This document shows positions 1-7,905 of a stretch of 14,960 bases of DNA, in pieces; position 1 is the first letter of the stretch, and each line of letters starts with the position of its first letter. This DNA comes from ZC4RG30 sp964632365. Its GTDB lineage: Bacteria > Pseudomonadota > Gammaproteobacteria > Steroidobacterales > Steroidobacteraceae. A program made the translations under genes and the position numbers. The notes beneath the pieces were generated by a model. It was given only the letters and a program-made list of their open reading frames with translations. It searched no databases and was not told where the DNA came from. The DNA lies in NCBI GenBank assembly GCA_964632365.1, contig CAZWDR010000068.1, forward strand, positions 1 to 14,960. Reading direction: 5' to 3'.

Positions 1-492
1 GTCGGTGGGTTCGCGCGACAGCTGCGAGGCTGCCAGCAGCAGCGGCGCCGGATGCGGCTTGCGCTGCGGCAGCGTGTCGCCAGACACCACACATCCGGCT
101 TCGCCATCCAGCTGCAGCTTCACCAGCAGCGGGTCGGTGAGGAACGCCGGCTTGTTCGTGACGATGCCCCAGGGCAGGCCGCGCTGCGCGAGCGCGTCGA
201 GCACCTCGCGGCAGCCGTCGAACAGCTGCGTGCCCACGGCGAGGCGCTGGCTGTACAGCTCGAGCAGGCGCACGCGCAGCCGCTCCTGGAGGTCGCCGTC
301 GACATCGGGGAAGCCGAGGCGGATCAGCCCGGTGGATCCATGCGACACCTGGGTGCGCGCGATGGCGTAGGGCAGCGGATCTCGGCCCTGTTCGGCAAGG
401 ATCTGGTTCAGCACACGCACCAGGTCGGGCGCGGTATCGAGCAGCGTGCCGTCGAGGTCGAACAGCACCGCACGGATGGAAGTGTTCTTCAA
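1..492 (-). CDS. mupP: HAD-family sugar-phosphate phosphatase, MupP/Gph type (3' end outside window)
   Basis: This is the first 164 residues of a haloacid dehalogenase phosphatase; the rest lies left of position 1. HAD motif I is FDLDGT, with the nucleophile Asp12 and Asp14, followed by LLDTAPD. Motif II is VTNKP with Thr112, and the motif III lysine is in QRKPHP near residue 145. Motif IV is beyond the edge. Such proteins are often labelled phosphoglycolate phosphatase, but a copy directly after ubiG is in pseudomonads MupP, which removes phosphate from N-acetylmuramic acid 6-phosphate in peptidoglycan recycling. The cap-region stretch TQVSHGSTGLIRLGF and the PWGIVTNKP segment resemble MupP as I remember it. 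The start is a TTG at 490-492 with an AGGGG Shine-Dalgarno six bases upstream; no ATG or GTG fits better. It lies 36 bases after the ubiG stop and is probably co-transcribed with it. The family is certain; MupP over Gph is inferred from context. Confidence 0.85.
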   Translation of the reverse strand, partial: MKNTSIRAVLFDLDGTLLDTAPDLVRVLNQILAEQGRDPLPYAIARTQVSHGSTGLIRLGFPDVDGDLQERLRVRLLELYSQRLAVGTQLFDGCREVLDALAQRGLPWGIVTNKPAFLTDPLLVKLQLDGEAGCVVSGDTLPQRKPHPAPLLLAASQLSREPTD

Positions 493-507
493 GGATTGCC
501 CCTGCGG

Positions 508-530
508 GACGGGCCGTCAGGCGGCCCGTC
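508..530 (-). other. Stem-loop at the ubiG/mupP junction
   Basis: A perfect 9-bp inverted repeat (GACGGGCCG and CGGCCCGTC) with a 5-base loop overlaps the ubiG stop codon (529-531). It ends 15 bases before the mupP TTG start. No run of T follows, so it does not look like an intrinsic terminator. It could mark an mRNA processing or stability boundary, or adjust expression of the second gene. Confidence 0.5.
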
Positions 531-1245
531 AGGGCGCCGACGGCACCAGGTGGGCGATGTAGTTCACTGACACATCGCGGTTCAGGCTGCAGCGATCGGC
601 AAAGGGGTCGTAGTGCAGGCCGGTGGTGTCGACCAGCGCCAGGTTGGCAACGCGGCCCCAGGCGGCCAGTTCCGCCGGACGGATGAAGCGCTCGTATTCA
701 TGCGTGCCCCGCGGCAGCAGGCGCAGCACATATTCCGCGCCGACGATGGCGAGCAGGAACGAGCGGATGTTGCGGTTCAGCGTCGAGACGAACACGCCGC
801 CGCCGGGACGCGTGAGCCGGCCGAGCACATCGAGGAACGCGCCGGGCTCGGCCACGTGCTCGAGCATCTCCATGCAGCAGACCACATCGAAGGCATGCGG
901 CTGCTGCAGGGCAAGCTCGGCGGCATCCTGCACGCGGTAGTCGATGGCGAGACCCGCCTCGGCCGCGTGCAGCTGCGCGGTCTCGATCATTGCCGGTGAC
1001 AGGTCGACCGCAGTGACGGTGGCGCCACGGCGGGCCAGTGCCTCGGCCAGCAGCCCGCCGCCGCAGCCGACATCGAGCACACGCGCGCCATCGAGACGGG
1101 CGCGCGCGGCGATGTAGTCGGCGCGTGCGGGATTGAGCCGGTGCAGCGGCTTGAACTCACCCTCGCTGTCCCAGAAACGGTGCGCGAGGGCTTCGAACTT
1201 GGCGATTTCCGCCGGATCGGCGCTGCTTTCCAGACCTTGGCTCAC
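529..1245 (-). CDS. ubiG: Ubiquinone biosynthesis O-methyltransferase UbiG
   Basis: UbiG is an S-adenosylmethionine-dependent methyltransferase that carries out both O-methylation steps of ubiquinone synthesis at the inner face of the membrane. With the GTG start at 1245 it is 238 residues, close to the E. coli protein. The N-terminal family block EIAKFEALAHRFWDSEGEFKPLHRLNP (residues 13-39) is present. The SAM-binding motif is VLDVGCGGG (57-64), the acidic end of strand 2 is AVDLSP, and CCMEMLEHV (123-131) is the characteristic post-motif. The C-terminal NRNIRSF and YDPFADRCSLNRDVSVNYI blocks are also typical. An in-frame ATG at 1326 would add 27 non-conserved residues running into the gyrA promoter region, so I reject it. 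The GTG has no good Shine-Dalgarno but sits 7 bases after a TATACT box, so the message may be leaderless. It heads a unit with the downstream phosphatase. Confidence 0.95.
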   Translation of the reverse strand: MSQGLESSADPAEIAKFEALAHRFWDSEGEFKPLHRLNPARADYIAARARLDGARVLDVGCGGGLLAEALARRGATVTAVDLSPAMIETAQLHAAEAGLAIDYRVQDAAELALQQPHAFDVVCCMEMLEHVAEPGAFLDVLGRLTRPGGGVFVSTLNRNIRSFLLAIVGAEYVLRLLPRGTHEYERFIRPAELAAWGRVANLALVDTTGLHYDPFADRCSLNRDVSVNYIAHLVPSAP

Positions 1246-1252
1246 GGGCCGG

Positions 1253-1258
1253 AGTATA
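1253..1258 (-). promoter_or_regulatory. Candidate -10 box of ubiG
   Basis: On the minus strand TATACT matches the sigma-70 -10 consensus at 5 of 6 positions. It ends 7 bases before the ubiG GTG, so transcription would begin at or next to the start codon. I see no clear -35 box at 16-18 bases. A palindrome, GCCTGC-GTC-GCAGGC (1261-1275), fills the spacer. Confidence 0.4.
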
Positions 1259-1260
1259 GC

Positions 1261-1275
1261 GCCTGCGTCGCAGGC
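1261..1275. repeat. 15-bp palindrome in the ubiG–gyrA divergent region
   Basis: GCCTGC, a 3-base centre, then GCAGGC: a perfect 6-bp inverted repeat directly upstream of the candidate ubiG -10 box and about 84 bases upstream of the gyrA ATG. It could be an operator or chance in GC-rich DNA. I recognise no regulator for it. Confidence 0.3.
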
Positions 1276-1302
1276 CGGTGCATCAGATGGGGGGTGCCGT
1301 AT

Positions 1303-1310
1303 GGTAGGAT
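1303..1310 (+). promoter_or_regulatory. Candidate extended -10 promoter of gyrA
   Basis: TGGTAGGAT (1302-1310) is an extended -10 (TG, one base, then TAGGAT, 4 of 6 to consensus). It would start transcription near 1317 and leave a leader of about 42 bases before the gyrA ATG. No good -35 hexamer is visible. The leader contains a small CCCC/GGGG stem (1328-1339) before the Shine-Dalgarno. Confidence 0.35.
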
Positions 1311-1358
1311 CAATCGTTTGCGACACGCCCCGCCAGGGGTTTGCGGAAGACTCCTCGA

Positions 1359-3998
<2,640 letters not shown>

Positions 3999-4005
3999 AG
4001 CGCCT

Positions 4006-4021
4006 CCTGGCCTGGCCAGGC
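4006..4021. other. Inverted repeat between convergent gyrA and piuC
   Basis: The 23-base gap between the two stop codons holds CCTGG-CCTGG-CCAGG (4006-4020) and the overlapping 12-base palindrome GCCTGGCCAGGC (4010-4021). The position suggests a shared structure at the two transcript ends. There is no T run on either strand, so an intrinsic bidirectional terminator is not shown. Confidence 0.35.
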
Positions 4022-4702
4022 TCAGGTGTCAGCCCACATCCGCAGCAGGTTGTGATAGACCCCGGTGAGCTGCAGCGCCGACGGATGGTCCGGCGCCTGC
4101 TGCGCAAGCCGCTGGATCGCCGCATCCATGTCGAACAGCAGCGCACGCTGCGCATCCTCGCGCACCATGCTCTGGATCCAGAAGAAAGAGGCCACGCGCG
4201 CGCCGCGCGTGACCGGGTTCACGCGGTGCAGGCTGCTGGCCGGGTACAGCACCATGTGGCCGGCGGGCAGCTTGATGGCATGGGCGCCATAGGTGTCTTC
4301 GACCACCAGTTCACCGCCGTCGTAGTCCTGGGGCGGCGTCAGGAACAGCGTCGCCGACAGGTCCGTGCGCACGCGATGCGGCGTGCCGCGCACCATGCGC
4401 ACCGCATTGTCCACGTGCAGGCCGAATGACTGGCCGCCGTCGTAGCGGTTGAACAGCGGCGGAAACACCTTCAGCGGCAGCGCCGCCGAGACAAAGCGCG
4501 GATTGCGTTCCAGCGCCGCGAGGATCAGGTCGCCGAGCCGGCGCGCGACGGGAGAATCCTCGGGCAGCTGCTGGTTGTCCTTGGTGCGCGAGGACTGGTG
4601 GCCGGCCGTGACCCGGCCATCGACCCACTGCGCGGCATCGAGCTGCGCGCGCGCGTCGTGCACCTGCGCCGCGCCGAGCACCTCGGGAATCGTGATGATC
4701 AT
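4022..4702 (-). CDS. piuC: PiuC/YbiX-type Fe(II)/2-oxoglutarate-dependent hydroxylase
   Basis: This is a 226-residue PKHD-type dioxygenase, the same length as E. coli YbiX and Pseudomonas PiuC. The iron ligands are His96 and Asp98 in FGLHVDNAVR and His159 in SSLHRV; the 2-oxoglutarate-binding arginine is Arg169 in TRGARVASFFWIQSMV. Family blocks AQWVDGRVTAG, FNRYDGG, RTDLSATLFL and YDGGELVVEDTYG are all present. The family hydroxylates an unknown substrate and is almost always encoded beside a catecholate-siderophore receptor, as here, where it follows the receptor gene after 61 bases. It is presumably cytoplasmic, as I see no signal peptide. The ATG at 4702 has AGGAG five bases upstream and gives the normal MIITIPEVL start; a further in-frame ATG at 4750 lies in a hairpin and adds an Ala-rich non-conserved extension, so it is rejected. 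It is probably repressed by Fur through the receptor promoter. Confidence 0.95.
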   Translation of the reverse strand: MIITIPEVLGAAQVHDARAQLDAAQWVDGRVTAGHQSSRTKDNQQLPEDSPVARRLGDLILAALERNPRFVSAALPLKVFPPLFNRYDGGQSFGLHVDNAVRMVRGTPHRVRTDLSATLFLTPPQDYDGGELVVEDTYGAHAIKLPAGHMVLYPASSLHRVNPVTRGARVASFFWIQSMVREDAQRALLFDMDAAIQRLAQQAPDHPSALQLTGVYHNLLRMWADT

Positions 4703-4722
4703 GCAGGCTCCTGCAGCGCCGG

Positions 4723-4752
4723 CCGTGACCGCCGCCGGAGCAGCGGTCACGG
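4723..4752 (-). other. Stem-loop between receptor gene and piuC
   Basis: A perfect 10-bp inverted repeat (CCGTGACCGC and GCGGTCACGG) with a 10-base loop lies 11 bases after the receptor stop codon and 20 bases before the piuC ATG. No T run follows on the minus strand. It may be an intra-operon element that stabilises the receptor message or lowers piuC expression. Confidence 0.55.
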
Positions 4753-4763
4753 GGCGCCTTGCG

Positions 4764-7058
4764 TCAGAACTGCAGGTTAGCGGAAAGCACGATCGAGCGT
4801 GCCTCGCCCGGCGTGGCCCACGCCAGCCGCTGCGTGCGCAGTCGCGTCAGGTACTGCTTGTCGAACAGGTTGTTCACGTTCAGCTGCAGGCTCACCGTGC
4901 GATTGACCGTGTAGCTGGCCATCGCCCGGTGCACGACATAGCCGCCGGAGGTGGGCAGCGGTCCGTCCGGATTCGTCGCCGAGTGCTGCTGCAGCGTCAC
5001 TTCGCCCTGCCAGGTGAGGCCGTAACCGAGCTGGACGCCACGGCGCACGTCCCAGGTGGTCCACAGGCTCGCCGAATGCCGCGGCGTGTTGGTCAGCGCG
5101 TCGCCAGCCGTGTAGTCCTCGCCGGATCCTGCCAGCAGGTCCGAAGCGCCCTGCAACACCTCGCTGTCCAGATGCGTGTAATTGGCGAACACGCTCCAGT
5201 CGGGCAGGATGCGGCCGGCGACACCAAGCATCACCGAATCAACGCGGGCGCTGCCATCGAGCACCTGCACGCCGGAGGGATTGTCGGGATTGCCCGGGTC
5301 GTTGACGCGGTAGTTCGTGCGCTCATTGCGCGCGACGGCAGCGGTGAGCGAGAGATTGCCGTCCAGCAGGTCCCACTTCGTGCCCAGCTCCAGGCTTTCC
5401 GCTTCCTCCGGGTCGACATTGCAATTGCTTTCGTTGCAGCTGCCATTCACCGCCGCCACCGAAGGCGTCTGCGAATTGCCGTATGCCAGATAGAAGCTGC
5501 CCGGTGCCGTGGGCTTGAACACCAGCCCGGCACGATAGGAGAACAGCGTCTCGTCATTGGACTGCGGCGCCAGCGCCACGGCCGGATCGCCGCTGGCGGG
5601 CGTGGGCAGGTCCACCTGCGCGAAGTCGGCCTCGTTGCGCTCCAGGCGCAGGCCGCCGTTCAGTGACCAGCGCGGCGAGAACTGGATGTTGTCGAACAGG
5701 TAGATGGCGCGGTTGTCCAGTTCCCCGTCCAGCGTCTGGTTGGCGATGAAGTTCACCGGCCCGGTGTATTGCACCGCGCCGGGATTGGCGATGGTCGTCC
5801 GCGGCAGCGCCGGGTTCGGCGTGACGCCGTCCGGGTTGCGCAGCGAATTGCCGGAGCGGCGGAAGTAGTCCTCGCGTGACAGCGACACGCCGGCCACGAG
5901 TGTGTGGTCCACGCCCAGCGTCGTCAGGTTCGCGGTCACATCCGCCTGCGTCGCCAGGATGCGGTTGCGCGTGTCGCGGGTGGTGCCGCGCGGTCCGGTG
6001 GGCTGGTATTCGCCCGGATTGAAACCGGCCGCGCAGGCGACGAGCCCGGCATTGGACGGCGAGGTGCCATCGGCCAGGCAGTAGGTGCCCTGCGGCGGGT
6101 TCACCAGCAGGAACTGGTCGGTCTGCTGCCAGCGGGTCTGACTGCGCAGCGACAGGCTGTCGTTCACGAAGTGATCGAGCGTCAGCGTCACCGCATCCGT
6201 CTCGTTCACCTGGCGATCGACATCCGCATAGCCGAAATAGGACTCGCGGCTTGCTCCGGGCAGGATGCGGCCCTCCCAGGTTGGCACGCCATACTGCGGC
6301 GTGTTCCGGTCGTACTGATGCAGGTAGGCCAGTGACACGGTGGTCGCCGTGCCCAGACCCAACGCCACGGACGGCGCAATGCCCCAGCGCTCGTTCTTCT
6401 CCACGTCACGGTCGGGCACATCGTTGCGATGGCCGATCGCATTCAGGCGCACTGCGGCCGAATCGCCGATCTGGTGGTTCAGGTCCGCCGCGATGCGGCC
6501 GTAGGCATCGGTGCCGGCGCCCAGCGTGACGCGGTTGAAGTCGCCGAGCCGCGCCGTCTTGGTGACCAGGTTGATGGTGCCACCGACGGACCCTGCGCCC
6601 GAGTACGCCGAATTGGCGCCGCTGATCACTTCCACCTGCTCCAGATTGAAGGCATCGGAGCGCGTGTACTGCGCGCTGTCGCGGAAGCCATCCACTGTCA
6701 CATCGTTGCTGCCGGTGAAGCCGCGCAGGTTGATGCTGTCACCATAGCCACCGCCGCCTTCACCGGCGCCGAAGGTGATGCCGGGCACGGTCGACAGGAT
6801 GTCGCGCAGCGAGAGCATGTTCTGCTCGGCGATGGTCTCCTGCGTCACCACCGTGATGGTCTGCGGCGTGTCGAGCAGCGGAGCGGTGTATTTCGGTGAC
6901 GACGCGTGCTCGACGCGCGTGCCGTCTTCTTCCTCGACGACGGTGACGGTCTCGAGCTGGCGCGCGGAGTCGGCGGCCACGGCCGGGGCAGTGGCTGCGC
7001 AGAGCGCCACGGCAACGGCCATGGCAACGGTGGGGCGGGGGTCTGGGGTCTTGTTCAT
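4764..7058 (-). CDS. TonB-dependent catecholate siderophore receptor, Fiu/PiuA-like
   Basis: This 764-residue outer-membrane receptor imports ferric siderophores, most likely catecholates or their degradation products, using energy from TonB. It has a signal peptide (hydrophobic VAMAVAVALCAATAPAVA, cleavage near Ala28/Ala29), then a TonB-box-like ETVTV (36-40). The plug domain starts at PLLDTPQTITVV (60-71) and includes LRDILSTVPGITFGAGEGG, INLRGF, FNLEQVEVISG and GGTINLVTK (159-167). From about residue 175 it is a beta-barrel ending in NLFDKQYLTRL and the terminal aromatic LSANLQF. Cys327/Cys342 and Cys541/Cys546 are likely disulfide pairs in surface loops. The plug wording and the linked piuC place it with Fiu/PiuA, receptors known for uptake of siderophore-antibiotic conjugates in other species. 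The Shine-Dalgarno is weak (AGGGA 12 bases upstream of the ATG). A Fur box lies 57-82 bases upstream. Confidence 0.95.
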   Translation of the reverse strand: MNKTPDPRPTVAMAVAVALCAATAPAVAADSARQLETVTVVEEEDGTRVEHASSPKYTAPLLDTPQTITVVTQETIAEQNMLSLRDILSTVPGITFGAGEGGGGYGDSINLRGFTGSNDVTVDGFRDSAQYTRSDAFNLEQVEVISGANSAYSGAGSVGGTINLVTKTARLGDFNRVTLGAGTDAYGRIAADLNHQIGDSAAVRLNAIGHRNDVPDRDVEKNERWGIAPSVALGLGTATTVSLAYLHQYDRNTPQYGVPTWEGRILPGASRESYFGYADVDRQVNETDAVTLTLDHFVNDSLSLRSQTRWQQTDQFLLVNPPQGTYCLADGTSPSNAGLVACAAGFNPGEYQPTGPRGTTRDTRNRILATQADVTANLTTLGVDHTLVAGVSLSREDYFRRSGNSLRNPDGVTPNPALPRTTIANPGAVQYTGPVNFIANQTLDGELDNRAIYLFDNIQFSPRWSLNGGLRLERNEADFAQVDLPTPASGDPAVALAPQSNDETLFSYRAGLVFKPTAPGSFYLAYGNSQTPSVAAVNGSCNESNCNVDPEEAESLELGTKWDLLDGNLSLTAAVARNERTNYRVNDPGNPDNPSGVQVLDGSARVDSVMLGVAGRILPDWSVFANYTHLDSEVLQGASDLLAGSGEDYTAGDALTNTPRHSASLWTTWDVRRGVQLGYGLTWQGEVTLQQHSATNPDGPLPTSGGYVVHRAMASYTVNRTVSLQLNVNNLFDKQYLTRLRTQRLAWATPGEARSIVLSANLQF

Positions 7059-7094
7059 GTTGTTGGGCGGTCCCTGAAGTGGTTGGGCGAAGAA

Positions 7095-7124
7095 ATCCTA
7101 AGGCCGCCATCCCTCGTAATGCAA
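7095..7124 (-). promoter_or_regulatory. Candidate promoter of the TonB-dependent receptor gene
   Basis: On the minus strand, TTGCAT (7119-7124) and TAGGAT (7095-7100) are separated by 18 bases. Both match consensus only moderately (3 and 4 of 6). Transcription would begin near 7088, giving a leader of about 30 bases. The -35 box falls inside the Fur site, which would explain iron repression. Confidence 0.35.
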
Positions 7125-7140
7125 ATCATTCTTATTTGCA
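7115..7140. promoter_or_regulatory. Fur box controlling the receptor–piuC operon and tonB
   Basis: Positions 7115-7133 match the classical 19-bp Fur consensus at 13 positions, with the core AAATCATT intact. Overlapping it, 7120-7140 is an inverted repeat with arms TGCAAAT and ATTTGCA around a 7-base centre. Overlapping sites of this kind are typical of strong Fur binding. The divergent genes on both sides are iron-uptake genes. Each arm carries TTGCA pointing outward, and these coincide with the candidate -35 boxes of the two divergent promoters. Confidence 0.8.
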
Positions 7141-7164
7141 GGTGAGAACAAGACTTGTTCTAAT
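7136..7164 (+). promoter_or_regulatory. Candidate promoter of tonB
   Basis: TTGCAG (7136-7141) and TCTAAT (7159-7164, 5 of 6 to the -10 consensus) are separated by exactly 17 bases. Transcription would start near 7171, essentially at the tonB ATG (7173). The -35 overlaps the Fur box and the spacer is occupied by a perfect palindrome. Confidence 0.5.
7145..7161. promoter_or_regulatory. Perfect 17-bp palindrome, operator-like, in the tonB promoter
   Basis: AGAACAAG, one central A, CTTGTTCT: eight perfect base pairs in each arm. It lies between the candidate -35 and -10 boxes of tonB and does not resemble a Fur site. The position and symmetry suggest binding by a dimeric regulator that I cannot name. 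Confidence 0.45.
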
Positions 7165-7172
7165 ATTTCGCC

Positions 7173-7823
7173 ATGGGCCTCCTGCAAACCCGTCCAGCCA
7201 GCCAGCGCCACCTTGGTGCGCGCGGCGTCGCGCTGCTCGCGATCGGCGGCCTGCATGCCGCGGCCGTGGCGGGCCTGCTGCACATGGGGATCGCGCCGGC
7301 CGAAGGGGAGGTGGCGCCACCGATCCAGGCAGTCCTGCTGCAGTCGGACCAGCCGCGGCAGGCAGCGCCGGAGTTGCAGGTGCAGATGGAATTGCCGGCA
7401 ATCGAGATCCCGCCTGTGTCCATCATGCCCTTCGAGATCCCCGTCCAGCCCACCGCGCTGCGCGTGGCACTGACTCCGCCGCCGGCGGCGGCGGCCGTGA
7501 CCGCGGCGCCGGCGGCCATCGATGCCGACATCCCCGTTGAACTGGAAACCATCGATTACCTCGAGCGTGTCGAGCCACGCTATCCACCGGCGGCCAGGCG
7601 CGCGCGCGCGCAGGGCACGGTGTTCCTGCGCGTGATCATCGGCACCGACGGGCGGCCGCGCGAGGTGCGCGTGGAGAAGACCAGCGGACATGCGCTGCTC
7701 GACGCCGCCGCGTGCTCGGCCGTAGAGAAATGGCTGTTCCGCCCGCACCGGGAGAACGGTGTGGCGCGCACCGCCAGCGTCATCGTCCCGCTGAAATTCG
7801 AGATCAGCTCCCGTCGCAGCTAG
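7173..7823 (+). CDS. tonB: Energy transducer TonB
   Basis: TonB spans the periplasm and transmits the proton-motive force, collected by ExbB/ExbD in the inner membrane, to outer-membrane receptors. The 216-residue protein has a short cytoplasmic N-terminus, one transmembrane segment at about residues 16-37 (GVALLAIGGLHAAAVAGLLHMG) and a periplasmic linker of about 90 residues. The C-terminal TonB domain (about 130-213) carries the signatures EPRYPPAARRARAQGTVFLRV, GRPREVRVEKTSGH and AVEKWLFRPHRENG. The linker is rich in Pro and Ala but lacks the long Pro-Glu/Pro-Lys repeats of E. coli TonB. The gene is divergent from a receptor gene and shares its Fur-box region, so it is probably a dedicated iron-uptake TonB. 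There is no Shine-Dalgarno, and the ATG lies about 2 bases from the predicted transcript start. No exbB or exbD is in the window. Confidence 0.92.
   Translation: MGLLQTRPASQRHLGARGVALLAIGGLHAAAVAGLLHMGIAPAEGEVAPPIQAVLLQSDQPRQAAPELQVQMELPAIEIPPVSIMPFEIPVQPTALRVALTPPPAAAAVTAAPAAIDADIPVELETIDYLERVEPRYPPAARRARAQGTVFLRVIIGTDGRPREVRVEKTSGHALLDAAACSAVEKWLFRPHRENGVARTASVIVPLKFEISSRRS
7598..7611. repeat. Short alternating GC tract inside tonB
   Basis: Fourteen bases of strictly alternating G and C encode the Arg-Arg-Ala-Arg-Ala part of the TonB domain. Such tracts can slip during replication, but this one encodes conserved protein and the frame is intact. Confidence 0.5.
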
Positions 7824-7833
7824 CGGACGCGTC

Positions 7834-7851
7834 GCGCATCAGTCCATGCGC
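7834..7851 (+). other. Small stem-loop between tonB and serC
   Basis: GCGCAT and ATGCGC form a perfect 6-bp stem around a 6-base loop, 10 bases after the tonB stop. No T run follows on the plus strand, so it is at best a weak end-of-transcript structure. Confidence 0.25.
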
Positions 7852-7870
7852 AAAAGCGATTCGGGCGTGC

Positions 7871-7879
7871 TGCTAGAAT
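7871..7879 (+). promoter_or_regulatory. Extended -10 promoter of the serC operon
   Basis: TGCTAGAAT is an extended -10 element (TG, one base, TAGAAT, 5 of 6 to consensus). It predicts a start near 7886 and a leader of about 20 bases carrying the AGGG Shine-Dalgarno of serC. No convincing -35 is visible, which is common for extended -10 promoters. Its position excludes the upstream in-frame ATG at 7846 as the serC start. Confidence 0.55.
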
Positions 7880-7905
7880 GGCGGCCCGAACCTGCAGGGC
7901 TCATC

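Noticed and set aside
1246..1326. Upstream in-frame ATG for ubiG
   Set aside because: The extra 27 residues are not family-like and would overlap the gyrA promoter region; the GTG start gives the usual length.
4449..5666. A plus-strand open frame of about 400 codons opposite the receptor and piuC
   Set aside because: Low-complexity Arg/Ala/Val/Gln translation with no domain; it is explained as a shadow of the receptor gene.
7598..7611. Alternating GC tract as a phase-variable or Z-DNA element
   Set aside because: It encodes conserved TonB residues in an intact frame, and tracts of this length are expected in such GC-rich DNA.
7846..7905. Upstream in-frame ATG for serC
   Set aside because: It adds 20 non-conserved residues, lies before a likely extended -10 promoter, and the GTG at 7906 has a good Shine-Dalgarno and gives the normal length.
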